Source of the DNA: Clostridium tepidiprofundi DSM 19306
GTDB lineage: Bacteria > Bacillota > Clostridia > Clostridiales > Clostridiaceae
DNA: 64,000 bases
Assembly: GCF_001594005.1 (NCBI RefSeq)
Contig: NZ_LTBA01000007.1
Location: forward strand, 32,419 to 96,418
Reading direction: 5' to 3'
Shown: piece by piece, positions 1-8,293 of the stretch
Position numbering within the stretch: position 1 is the first letter of the stretch
How the letters are laid out: each line of letters starts with the position of its first letter
Position numbers and translations under genes: made by a program
The notes under the pieces: model-generated
Seen by the model: only the letters and a program-made list of their open reading frames with translations
The model's database searches: none
Told to the model about the DNA's origin: nothing

Positions 1-2
1 CA

Positions 3-455
3 CAAAACATAATACCTGAAGAAGTGGAATTAGAAGGAATTATTAGATGCCTTAATATTGAACACAGAGATTATATAAAGATGAGATTGAGGGAAGTTAC
101 GACTGGAATAGTTAATTCAATGAGAGGAAAATGTGAAATTCAGATTGATGAAAGTTATCCGTGTCTGTATAATGATGATTACATGACTGATTTGCTGGTT
201 TCTTCTGCTGAAAAGATTATTCAGTCAAAAAACATTGTAAAATTGGATGCTCCTAGTATGGGAGTGGAAAGCTTTGCGTATTTTGCAATGGAGAAGCCAT
301 CAGTGTTTTATTATTTGGGTTGTGGGAATGCTTATAAAAATATAGTTCATGCTGCACACAGCAATAGATTCAACATTGATGAAAGATGCCTTTCTATTGG
401 TGTTGCAATAGAGTGTCAAGCAGTGTGGGATTATCTAAACGAGGAGGAAATTTGA
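3..455 (+). CDS. M20 family amidohydrolase/peptidase, C-terminal part
   Basis: The reading frame is open to the left edge of the window, so this is the last 150 or so residues of a longer gene. It starts mid-protein with NIIPEEVELEGIIR, the strand that opens the final part of the catalytic domain in M20D amidohydrolases (hippurate hydrolase / N-acyl-amino-acid amidohydrolase group). The late His-containing segment (YKNIVHAAHSNRFNIDE) fits the last metal-ligand region of that family. The family hydrolyses N-acyl amino acids or small peptides with two metal ions in the cytosol. The stop overlaps the start of the next gene (TGATG), so the two are translationally coupled. The exact substrate cannot be told from this fragment. 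Confidence 0.75.
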   Translation, partial: QNIIPEEVELEGIIRCLNIEHRDYIKMRLREVTTGIVNSMRGKCEIQIDESYPCLYNDDYMTDLLVSSAEKIIQSKNIVKLDAPSMGVESFAYFAMEKPSVFYYLGCGNAYKNIVHAAHSNRFNIDERCLSIGVAIECQAVWDYLNEEEI

Positions 456-1414
456 TGAAAATTGAAATAGGTACAAATGAGGCAGGGCAGAGAGTTGATA
501 AATTTTCAAGAAAGCTATTAAAAGATGTTCCTTTAAGTGTTATATATAAGGCTATAAGAAAAGGAGATATAAGGATTAATGGCAAAAAAACTAAGGAAAA
601 ATATTTCCTAGTTGAAGGGGATATTTATGAGGTAAAATATGTTCAATCGAATGCAAAGAAAAAAGATTTTATTATGGTTCCAAGCAGTGGAATGAAAATT
701 ACATATGAAGATACGAATATTCTTATTGTTGAAAAATGGCCTGGAGTATTGGTTCATGCAGATAAAAAAAATGGAGAGCCTACTTTGACTGATCATGTAT
801 TATCCTATTTATATGAAAAAGGAGAGTATGATCCCCAAAAAGAGGTTACATTTACACCAGCTCCATGTAATAGGCTTGACAAAAATACGTCTGGTATTGT
901 TATATTTGGTAAAAATTTTAAGGCGATGAAACTTCTAAATGAAATGATTAGGGAAAAGAGCATACAAAAGTATTATGTTGCATTGATAAAGGGAAAAATA
1001 AATGATGGACTATATGAGGGATATATAAGCAAAAATGAAGAAAATAATATATCAACTGTATATAAAGAACAAAAGAGTGATACTAAGAAGATATCAATGA
1101 AGGTAAAAACAATTGAGACAGTTGGAGCTTTTTCATATATAGAAGTGAATCTATTAACAGGTAGAAGCCATCAAATAAGAGCACATTTGAGCTCTTTAGG
1201 CAGACCTATTATTGGTGATCCAAAATATGGTGATAAGAAAATAAATGGATTTTTTGCAAATAAATTTGGTTTAAACTTTCAGTTTTTATATGCATATAAG
1301 CTAATATTCAAAAATTGTCCTGATGAATTGTCATATTTGGAAAACAAAACAATAGCAGAAAGCTTGCCACCAATTTTTAAGAAGGTTAAAAAAGATGTTA
1401 TGAGATTTGATTAA
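455..1414 (+). CDS. RluA-family pseudouridine synthase with S4 domain
   Basis: A 319-residue protein. Residues 1-65 form an S4 RNA-binding domain (GQRVDKFSRKLL, IRINGKKTKEKY). The catalytic domain carries the RluA signature NRLDKNTSGIVIFGK with the catalytic Asp at about residue 142, and the later LLTGRSHQIRAHL motif. The family isomerises uridine to pseudouridine in 23S rRNA or tRNA; which site cannot be read from sequence. The ATG at 455 was chosen over an upstream in-frame start because it is preceded by GAGGAGG and overlaps the stop of the preceding gene. It is followed 11 bases later by the flippase gene, probably one operon. Confidence 0.9.
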   Translation: MKIEIGTNEAGQRVDKFSRKLLKDVPLSVIYKAIRKGDIRINGKKTKEKYFLVEGDIYEVKYVQSNAKKKDFIMVPSSGMKITYEDTNILIVEKWPGVLVHADKKNGEPTLTDHVLSYLYEKGEYDPQKEVTFTPAPCNRLDKNTSGIVIFGKNFKAMKLLNEMIREKSIQKYYVALIKGKINDGLYEGYISKNEENNISTVYKEQKSDTKKISMKVKTIETVGAFSYIEVNLLTGRSHQIRAHLSSLGRPIIGDPKYGDKKINGFFANKFGLNFQFLYAYKLIFKNCPDELSYLENKTIAESLPPIFKKVKKDVMRFD

Positions 1415-1425
1415 AGGAGTAATTT

Positions 1426-3048
1426 ATGGGTAAAGATTTAACTCTAGAAAAGCAGTCCACTACAAAAGGCTTTGCCATATTGTCTGGGGCAGCTTTGCTA
1501 TCCAAGGTAATATCAATTTTATATTTACCAATTTTATCAAAGATATTGGGTGCTGATGGTATAGGTATTTATTCGTATGTCTACAGTATATATGTTTGGA
1601 TGTATATAGTTACAAATTCGGGCTTGCCTTCAGCGATTTCTAAAATAGTGTCAGAGCTTATAACTACAGGGAATTATAAAGATGCAGTTAGAAGTTTTAA
1701 AATATCAAGGATGTTATTGATCGTTTTCGGTTCAATAACAACATTATTGATGTTTATATTGGCTGAACCACTGACATCATTCATGAACTTTCCAAAAGCT
1801 GCATTAGCAGTAAAGGTGTTGTCACCTGCTTTGGTAATAACCGGGATATTAAGCACGTACAGGGGATATTTTCAAGGTATAGGTAACATGACTCCAACCG
1901 CATTTTCGCAGATTGTTGAGCAAGTAATAAATGTATCTTTGAGCATAGGTGTTTCTTATGTATTAATCAGATTTGGGATTGAAGCTGGTATTGCTGGTGC
2001 GACTACGGGAACTACATTAGGAGCGTTAGTTGCAGGAATATTGTTGATTACAATATATAAAAAGCATTCTCTTGTACATAATATTGATAACAATATAAAA
2101 AATACAAGAATGTATTCAGATAAGAAATTGCTTAAAAAGATATTGAGTTACTCTATTCCTATGGTTATTTGTTTAGGACTTCAGAGTGCTGGACTTTTGA
2201 TTGATGCACCTATTGTAAAGTCTAGACTTTTGCATATTGGATTTGGCGAAAAATTGACAAATTCACTATGGGGTTGGTTTGCATCATGGTATACTAGTTT
2301 GATAAATGTACCTATTGCTATTGTTACATCTCTAGCTACAGCTGTTTTGCCTGCGGTATCTGGATTAGCTGCCATAAATGACAGAAAAGCATTAAAAAGT
2401 AAAATAAATTATGCTTTTAGATTGTGCTTTATGATATCTATTCCATCAGCAATTGGATTAATGTCATTAAGTACTGGAATTTATAGATTATTTGGTTATG
2501 ATGTTAGGGCAGCTGTTCTTATGAGGTATGGTGCTTTAATATTAGTTCTATTATCAGTACTTCAGATTCAAACATCTATACTTCAGGGTATAGGGAAAAT
2601 ATATGTTGTGACTATTTATGCAGTCATTGGGCTGATTGCAAAAGTAATTGTAAATTATATATTTACAGCTATACCTAGCATAAATATTAAAGGTGCATTA
2701 TTGGGAAATGCAGTTTGCTATTTGGTACCTTTGATTTTGAATTATATTACTATAAATAGATATTTAAAAATTAAAATAAGTTTATTTAGGCATAGTACAA
2801 AACCTTTGTTTTCGTCAATTGTAATGGGGTTATTAGCTTATTCGGTTTATTACTTCATAATAATTATAGCTGTAAATAGTTATATTGTAAATTTAATAGC
2901 CGTTGTAATTGCTATATTTGTAGCTGTATTTGTTTATTTATATTCACTTATAATAATAGGAGGAATAAAGAAAAAAGATTTTGATGTATTACCTTCTAGG
3001 ATTCTTAAGTTGATTCCAAAATTTATGATGAATGCAATAAAGGAGTAA
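1426..3048 (+). CDS. MurJ/YtgP-like lipid flippase (MVF family)
   Basis: A 540-residue polytopic membrane protein with about 14 hydrophobic segments and the early KVISILYLPILSKILGADG stretch seen in the SpoVB/YtgP branch of the polysaccharide-export superfamily. Length matches Bacillus YtgP (MurJ function) better than SpoVB. The family flips lipid II or related lipid-linked sugars across the membrane for peptidoglycan synthesis. SD AAAGGAG lies 8 bases before the ATG. It converges on a second family member (3078-4577) and the two share one bidirectional terminator. That one is the vegetative and the other the sporulation flippase is inference from length and similarity to known pairs. Confidence 0.8.
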   Translation: MGKDLTLEKQSTTKGFAILSGAALLSKVISILYLPILSKILGADGIGIYSYVYSIYVWMYIVTNSGLPSAISKIVSELITTGNYKDAVRSFKISRMLLIVFGSITTLLMFILAEPLTSFMNFPKAALAVKVLSPALVITGILSTYRGYFQGIGNMTPTAFSQIVEQVINVSLSIGVSYVLIRFGIEAGIAGATTGTTLGALVAGILLITIYKKHSLVHNIDNNIKNTRMYSDKKLLKKILSYSIPMVICLGLQSAGLLIDAPIVKSRLLHIGFGEKLTNSLWGWFASWYTSLINVPIAIVTSLATAVLPAVSGLAAINDRKALKSKINYAFRLCFMISIPSAIGLMSLSTGIYRLFGYDVRAAVLMRYGALILVLLSVLQIQTSILQGIGKIYVVTIYAVIGLIAKVIVNYIFTAIPSINIKGALLGNAVCYLVPLILNYITINRYLKIKISLFRHSTKPLFSSIVMGLLAYSVYYFIIIIAVNSYIVNLIAVVIAIFVAVFVYLYSLIIIGGIKKKDFDVLPSRILKLIPKFMMNAIKE

Positions 3049-3050
3049 GA

Positions 3051-3077
3051 AAGCAGTTAGGAATTGCCTAACTGCTT
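3051..3077. terminator. Bidirectional terminator between convergent flippase genes
   Basis: Perfect 11-bp stem AAGCAGTTAGG / CCTAACTGCTT with a 5-base loop, placed exactly between the stop codons of two convergent genes. A-rich on the left and T-rich on the right, so it can serve both directions. Confidence 0.85.
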
Positions 3078-4577
3078 TTACTCTTCAGCTTTATTTAAAA
3101 TGGTTATTGAAAAATAAAACAACATAAAAGCCACAAATATTATTATTAGATTTTTAAACAAGAACAATGAAGATGGTATTATCAAATTAAATATTTTCAG
3201 TATATAATGTATCAATATGGTCAAGAAAGAACCTATTATTATTGTGCTGAAATATATTTCTATTGAGCATATTTTCCTTATTTCTAATAAATTTAATATT
3301 AAACCTACTAGAGATGTAATTATTAGTGTTATACCATATCCATATACATTTATAGAAGGAATACCTATCAATATATAAAATAAAATCAATTCTAGAATTG
3401 CGGAAATGATTGAATTGATTAATACTGCCTTTTGTTTCCCCATACCATTTAGTATTGAGTAAGTTGATGTCATTAAATAAGTGAATGGTGCACTATATGA
3501 AACAAATCTTATATAATTACCAAGATCGCTTCTGTTGTAAAAAAGTCTACCAAGTTCAGTAGGGATGCACATGCACAAAAGCATACTTGTAATACCCAAT
3601 AAAACAGAAATATTTATTATTTCTTTTATTCTTTTTTCTAATTTGTAGTAATTCTTGTTTGTTAAACTATTGGAAATATCCGGTACTAACAATATTGACA
3701 TAGAAACGATTAATATCATAGGGAAAAACACTATAGTAAGTGCCATACCTGAAAATTTACCAATAAGACCAAGTGCATTTGTGTATTCAATTCCTGCGGC
3801 AACAAGTCTTCTAGGAATTAGTAATGTTGAAACAGTAGAAATACCAGTTGTTAAGAAACCATTTAGTGCAAGAGGTAATGAAATTGCTAACACATTAAAA
3901 AGTAGTTGAGGACTGCTTTCTGATTTTAAACTTTTATGAAATTTTTTCTTGTTGGATTTATAAAATATATATAATAAGGCCAAGCTAATCAGTTCACCAC
4001 AAGATAGTGCTATATAAGTAGCAGTTACAGTTGTTGTAATACTTTTTAGTGAAAGAAGATTGATTAAACTTATTATTACAACTACTCTTATTGTCTTTTC
4101 GAATATATCTATTATAGCAGGAGCTTTTATATTATTAGTCCCAAAAAAGTAACCTTTATAGATTGATGATATTGCTACGAATACTAATGCTGGACTTATT
4201 GCCCACAGAGAATAAAGAGTTCTAGAGTCTTTTATTATTACATTACTTATGAATGGTGCAAGCATGAAGAATAATAATGCTATAAATATTGACCATATTA
4301 AATCAAATATTATAGTAATATGTATAGTCTTATTTAAATTTGAGTAATCATTTTTATTATAATAAAAAGAAGCTTCTTTGGAGATTGCAGTTATCATGCC
4401 TCCGCATAATAAGCAGCAAAACAAATCATAAATAGGCATTATTAAACTGTACAGACCAACTCCTTCTGCACCAAGTTTTTTTGATAATATTATTGAAAAG
4501 ACGAATTTTAAAATTCCAGTTGATAGATTAGATAAAGTCAACAGTAAAGAGTTCTTATAAAAATTATCCTTTGACAT
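3078..4577 (-). CDS. spoVB: Stage V sporulation protein B-like flippase
   Basis: A 499-residue polytopic protein with about 14 membrane segments. The N-terminus (LSNLSTGILKFVFSIILSKK, then LGAEGVGLYSLIMPIYDL) and the internal GYFFGTNNIKAPA motif are typical of SpoVB, needed for spore cortex peptidoglycan in Bacillus. SpoVB in Bacillus is 518 residues, close to this. The start ATG is preceded by a G-rich SD about 8 bases away. It stands convergent to the longer YtgP-like gene. The call separates SpoVB from MurJ paralogues by similarity only; both belong to one family and specificity is inferred. Confidence 0.72.
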   Translation of the reverse strand: MSKDNFYKNSLLLTLSNLSTGILKFVFSIILSKKLGAEGVGLYSLIMPIYDLFCCLLCGGMITAISKEASFYYNKNDYSNLNKTIHITIIFDLIWSIFIALLFFMLAPFISNVIIKDSRTLYSLWAISPALVFVAISSIYKGYFFGTNNIKAPAIIDIFEKTIRVVVIISLINLLSLKSITTTVTATYIALSCGELISLALLYIFYKSNKKKFHKSLKSESSPQLLFNVLAISLPLALNGFLTTGISTVSTLLIPRRLVAAGIEYTNALGLIGKFSGMALTIVFFPMILIVSMSILLVPDISNSLTNKNYYKLEKRIKEIINISVLLGITSMLLCMCIPTELGRLFYNRSDLGNYIRFVSYSAPFTYLMTSTYSILNGMGKQKAVLINSIISAILELILFYILIGIPSINVYGYGITLIITSLVGLILNLLEIRKICSIEIYFSTIIIGSFLTILIHYILKIFNLIIPSSLFLFKNLIIIFVAFMLFYFSITILNKAEE

Positions 4578-4740
4578 CTTAAAACCCCCGAGTTATAAAA
4601 CATATATTTATATTTATGATAGGTAAAATTTTTATATTCTAACTTTTGATGGGCTTTTTTAAAACACAGCAAACTTGCTTTATTAATGCAAAAGATTCAA
4701 TATTCCAATTATAGAATTCGAGGGCTTTATAAATTGATAA

Positions 4741-4778
4741 AAAAAAGATTGCCGCCCATACTAGGTGGCAATCTTTTA
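4741..4778 (-). terminator. Terminator of the NSS-metS-membrane protein operon
   Basis: Read on the minus strand: a 14-bp stem AAAAGATTGCC(A/G)CC with one G-U pair, 7-base loop, followed by a T run, directly after the stop codon at 4780. The rest of 4578-4740 shows nothing else recognisable. Confidence 0.85.
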
Positions 4779-4779
4779 A

Positions 4780-5196
4780 CTATCTAAAAATACTTTTATA
4801 TTTGAGTAATTTTGCAAATACCACTATTGATACAAATAACATCACAAAACTCAAAGCAACAAAGAAAAGTGTTAAAGTTTGAGCAGTTGATACAGAAATA
4901 CTGTAGTGACTACTTATTCTAGTTAATTCAGTATTAAAATTTCCTCTTATACTGATGAAATATTTTATCCATACTGTTGAAATAGCAAATGCAATAGGTA
5001 CTATGCCTAAGGCAATCAGATATCCACTTTTCTTTCTGTGTTTAATTCCGAACAGTCCCATAAATATAGGTATAATAAACAATAGTGGTAAAACAAATCC
5101 TAAAAACTGGGGAGATAGAGCCAAAAACAGAGCACATAAAATGGTAAAGTAAAATGATATTTTCCTTGCAATTAAGGCTTCACTTTTTACGCTCAT
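4780..5196 (-). CDS. Small polytopic membrane protein of unknown function
   Basis: 138 residues, not assigned to a family. Four hydrophobic segments can be seen at about residues 12-30, 33-50, 58-78 and 108-130, with a basic loop (GIKHRKKSGY) between the second and third. Its start codon lies one base after the stop of metS, so it is the third gene of the sodium-symporter operon and is probably translated by coupling. That placement suggests an accessory role for the NSS transporter, but nothing in the protein itself shows this. A terminator follows the stop. Confidence 0.6.
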   Translation of the reverse strand: MSVKSEALIARKISFYFTILCALFLALSPQFLGFVLPLLFIIPIFMGLFGIKHRKKSGYLIALGIVPIAFAISTVWIKYFISIRGNFNTELTRISSHYSISVSTAQTLTLFFVALSFVMLFVSIVVFAKLLKYKSIFR

Positions 5197-5197
5197 A

Positions 5198-5308
5198 TTA
5201 ATGGTTATTTTCTCCTTGATGTTTGATTATGGAATTTAGAGTTATTCCAATTGAAACCAATATCAACCCCCACATAGATAACATAAAAGTCAATCCTGTA
5301 GAACTCAT
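5198..5308 (-). CDS. metS: MetS-family NSS transporter small subunit
   Basis: A 36-codon gene too short for usual ORF calling. The peptide begins MSSTGLTFMLSMWGLILVSI, a single membrane helix, and ends in a short polar tail (KHQGENNH). It has a strong SD (GGAGGTG) 5 bases before ATG. In Corynebacterium, MetS is the small partner required by the NSS methionine/alanine carrier MetP; small one-helix genes of this kind follow NSS genes in many bacteria. Here it sits 11 bases downstream of the NSS gene and just ahead of the 138-residue membrane gene. Assignment rests on size, topology and context together. Confidence 0.8.
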   Translation of the reverse strand: MSSTGLTFMLSMWGLILVSIGITLNSIIKHQGENNH

Positions 5309-5319
5309 AATCACACCTC

Positions 5320-6900
5320 CTACATTTTAACAATAACTCTGTTTTGTTCAATCTCTTGTTTATAACTCTTCTTGATTCCTAAGTAAGTTCCTATGAATCC
5401 AAGTATAAATACTATTAATAGAACTATTCTGGCACCTTCTACCCATGGTATTAATACGGGTGTTTTTGTGACGAAACCAGGAATTAATCTGAAATAACCG
5501 TCCTTAACGTAGTCTATTGTAGAACCTATAAGTATTGTTATTATTACAAGTGGAGTTATCCATCTAATCATTATAGTATATATCCATTTAGGAGCTTTCC
5601 AATAAGAACCTTCATTCATTTCATCAATAGGATTCTCTTTCATAAGCCATCCAGTAACTATTATTTCAATCAATCCCATAATGACTAGCAAGTAACTTCC
5701 AACCCAATTATCTAATTCTGTTAAATAAGCTAAATCTGCAGTATGAGTTATAATAGGTTCTAAGCATACTGGAAGTCCGACGATAATATATCCGAAGAAA
5801 ACCAAAATTGAAGCAGTTTTCTTTGCTATACCTACTCCTTCTTCTAAAACAGTTACAAGATAGTTATACATTGCTATGGCTGATGTAAATCCTGCGAAGA
5901 ATAATAACAAGAACCAAAGAGTACCAAATATTCTTCCGCCACCTATAACTCTAAAAATATTAGGTAATGAAATAAATGCTAAACCAACACCAGCACCAAG
6001 TCCTTTAACGCCCATAAACGCATATGTTATAGGAATAGCTATGCTTCCGCCAAGTATTACTTCTGCAAATTCATTAAGTGATACTGTAGCTAATGCTGAA
6101 TTAACTATATCGTCATCCTTCTTTAAGAATGATGCATAGTTTTGAATAATTCCCATTCCAAGTGATAATGTAAAGAATATTTGACCAGCAGCAGCTAATG
6201 TAGCTTTAAAATTTAAATCCGACCATCTAGGCTCCCATAAATAGTTTAATCCTTTAATAGCTGACCAATCAGGTTTTGCTGGAGAACCTATTGTTAATGC
6301 TTTAAAAATCATTATAATTCCGAAAATGTACAGTACAGGCATCATCAATTTTGCCCATGCTTCAATTCCTTTTTGTATACCTCTTGTTACTGCAAATGCC
6401 AAGAATGCCAATGTTACAATCCAAAATGTAAATACATATGCTGGATTTTGAATATAGTTTACAAAAAATTGACCAGTTGAAATGGATTTATCAGCATATC
6501 CTCCTGTTATAGATAAAATACTATATCCTAGCGTCCAACCTATGATATGATTATAATAGGAGTTAACTAGAAGAGTAACCGCTATTACGAGCATACCTGA
6601 AATAGAACCTATAATGAGTGCTTTTCTGGGTTTGATTTTGTCTCTTGCTTGTATGTATATCATGTATCCTATTGTACCATGACCGTGTTTTCCGCCAAGT
6701 CTACCCATCATCCATTCTACAAGCATGAGAGGGATACCAATTACTATAAGTGCAAGAATGTATGGCACCATGAAGGCTCCACCACCGTTTTTTGCAGCTT
6801 GATATGGGAATCTCCAAAAGTTACCAAGCCCTATTGCATTTCCAGCCATAGCAAGTATAAGGCCTATTTTGGAACCCCAGTTCTCACGTTTTTTTTGCAT
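5320..6900 (-). CDS. Sodium-dependent NSS (SNF) family amino-acid symporter
   Basis: 526 residues with about 12 membrane helices. The N-terminus ENWGSKIGLILAMAGNAIGL followed by GNFWRFPYQAAKNGGGAF is the helix-1 signature of neurotransmitter:sodium symporters, which bind Na+ and substrate at the unwound helix-1/6 region. Family members in bacteria import amino acids such as Trp, Leu, Met or Ala; the substrate here is unknown. The ATG at 6900 was preferred to one 57 bases upstream because it has the SD GGGGAG and begins right at the conserved helix. It is followed by metS and a membrane protein in one operon, driven by the promoter at 6937-6965. Confidence 0.92.
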   Translation of the reverse strand: MQKKRENWGSKIGLILAMAGNAIGLGNFWRFPYQAAKNGGGAFMVPYILALIVIGIPLMLVEWMMGRLGGKHGHGTIGYMIYIQARDKIKPRKALIIGSISGMLVIAVTLLVNSYYNHIIGWTLGYSILSITGGYADKSISTGQFFVNYIQNPAYVFTFWIVTLAFLAFAVTRGIQKGIEAWAKLMMPVLYIFGIIMIFKALTIGSPAKPDWSAIKGLNYLWEPRWSDLNFKATLAAAGQIFFTLSLGMGIIQNYASFLKKDDDIVNSALATVSLNEFAEVILGGSIAIPITYAFMGVKGLGAGVGLAFISLPNIFRVIGGGRIFGTLWFLLLFFAGFTSAIAMYNYLVTVLEEGVGIAKKTASILVFFGYIIVGLPVCLEPIITHTADLAYLTELDNWVGSYLLVIMGLIEIIVTGWLMKENPIDEMNEGSYWKAPKWIYTIMIRWITPLVIITILIGSTIDYVKDGYFRLIPGFVTKTPVLIPWVEGARIVLLIVFILGFIGTYLGIKKSYKQEIEQNRVIVKM

Positions 6901-6936
6901 ATATAACTCCCCTTTCCCAATATGAATATTGACTTT

Positions 6937-6965
6937 ATAATAGCATACAAAATTCATATTTTCAA
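6937..6965 (-). promoter_or_regulatory. Promoter of the NSS operon
   Basis: On the minus strand: TTGAAA, 17-base spacer, TATTAT with an extended TG element one base upstream. It lies 37 bases before the start codon of the NSS gene. Confidence 0.65.
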
Positions 6966-7103
6966 TAATTGATAATTTTCTGACGAATGAATAATAGTGG
7001 TGAGTAACATTTATTTACATAATTAACTACATAATTATTATGTGATTAATTCATAATAATAACCGTGGAAAGAAAATGAAATTTTTAAAGGAAAGTGATA
7101 TTT

Positions 7104-7805
7104 ATGATTAGGAAGATTGAAAAAACTTATGGAATTACTCTAAAGGGTGCTTTAAAAATTATAAATCCAATCAAAAAAAGGCTTATTAAGACATACTGCC
7201 TTGTGCATAAGTTTTTAAATAGACAGGCTTTGCGAATATTGCATAAAGAAAATTATTTAGATGAATACAAATTTTATTCTAAATATATAATATTTCTTAA
7301 TGAAGGTGCAGTATGGGCAGATCAAGATTTTAAAAGTATTAACCATTTCTTCCATTACAATAAAAGGAGTGGTCTATTTGGATTTTCTAATGCTTTGTCA
7401 GAATGCTGTGATTATTATAACAAGGCAGTTGATTACTATAATCAAAATAATATTGAAAAAAGTATGTTTTATATTGGAGCAGCGTGTCACTTGGTTCAGG
7501 ATTCAACTGTTCCTCAACATGTTAATAACAAACTACTGAGTGAACATAGACAATTTGAATTATGGATAATAGATGAAGTCATAAATAAAAATTCTTTTGG
7601 AGAATTGAGCAATATTGTTGAGTACGATGATATAAAAGATTATATAATTATAAATTCAAGAAAAGCTTACAATATATACCGCAAGAATTCTCATATAACA
7701 GATAAATATAATCGATATAATAGCGTTGCATCCGAAATTATTAAACTAGCACAGGGTTCAACAGCGGGATTTTTGATTAAATTTTATAATGAAAATGTTA
7801 AATGA
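7104..7805 (+). CDS. Zinc-dependent phospholipase C-like protein
   Basis: 233 residues. The motif HLVQDSTVPQH followed by EHRQFE reproduces the zinc-ligand spacing HxxxD, then H six residues on, then HxxxE of zinc-dependent phospholipase C (alpha-toxin family). An earlier GAVWADQD and NHFFH supply the expected Asp and His. The ATG at 7104 is 10 bases after AAAGGAA; a GTG at 7095 is too close to it. Unlike secreted family members there is no signal peptide and no mature N-terminal Trp, which normally binds zinc. It may be intracellular, or use another export route, or have lost one zinc site. Monocistronic, divergent from the NSS operon. Confidence 0.75.
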   Translation: MIRKIEKTYGITLKGALKIINPIKKRLIKTYCLVHKFLNRQALRILHKENYLDEYKFYSKYIIFLNEGAVWADQDFKSINHFFHYNKRSGLFGFSNALSECCDYYNKAVDYYNQNNIEKSMFYIGAACHLVQDSTVPQHVNNKLLSEHRQFELWIIDEVINKNSFGELSNIVEYDDIKDYIIINSRKAYNIYRKNSHITDKYNRYNSVASEIIKLAQGSTAGFLIKFYNENVK

Positions 7806-7899
7806 ACTATTATGTGCTTCTAATTGGTAATGTTTGACTTGATAAGTGTGGTATTTGTGATAAACTGTTTTATATGAACAATGATCGTTAAGAGGAATT

Positions 7900-8270
7900 T
7901 AGGTACTAGGAGGAGAAACAAGGTACTAGACTTTAAATTTCTAACTAAGTTACAATCTGCTTTGGCGATTGGAGATTAGTGATTAGCGACTTTGGTTTAG
8001 TTTCCAGTCTCCAATCTCTAGTTTCTAACACAAATTTGTAACTTGGTAACCAGTATCGGATTTAGGTACCAGGTGCTAGGTTAAATTAAGTTTGCTAGGG
8101 TGCTAGAGTACTAGACTACTAGTGCAGATTTATAAACTTGAATACTAAATTCTATAAATTAGCAACTATTTTTTATTCAAAATTGCGTAACAATTTTATC
8201 ATTAGCTGGTAACTAGCAAACTAGCCAACTGGCACTCTTATTTTAAAGAAATTGCGTAGCGATTTTAACC
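7900..8270. repeat. CTAG-rich dispersed intergenic repeat block, copy 1
   Basis: A 450-base gap between genes filled with degenerate words such as GGTACTAG, GGTGCTAGG, GGAGATTAG and their complements. It shares long stretches with 63267-63545 (AATCTGCTTTGGCGATTGG; TTAGGTACCAGG) and with 19334-19640 (CTAGTGCAGATTT; AACTTGAATAC). Near its right end lies a small AAATTGCGTAGCGATTTT dyad which also recurs at 19.6 kb. No ORF is supported. Confidence 0.75.
7949..8042. repeat. Hairpin module inside the CTAG-rich repeat
   Basis: Ends in GTTACAA and TTGTAAC, complementary to each other, with an inner pair GATTGGAGA / TCTCCAATC. The copy at 63400-63479 has GTCACAA and TTGTGAC: both arms changed so that pairing is kept. 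Confidence 0.7.
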
Positions 8271-8293
8271 CTTTAGTGAAAGGAAGAAAACTA

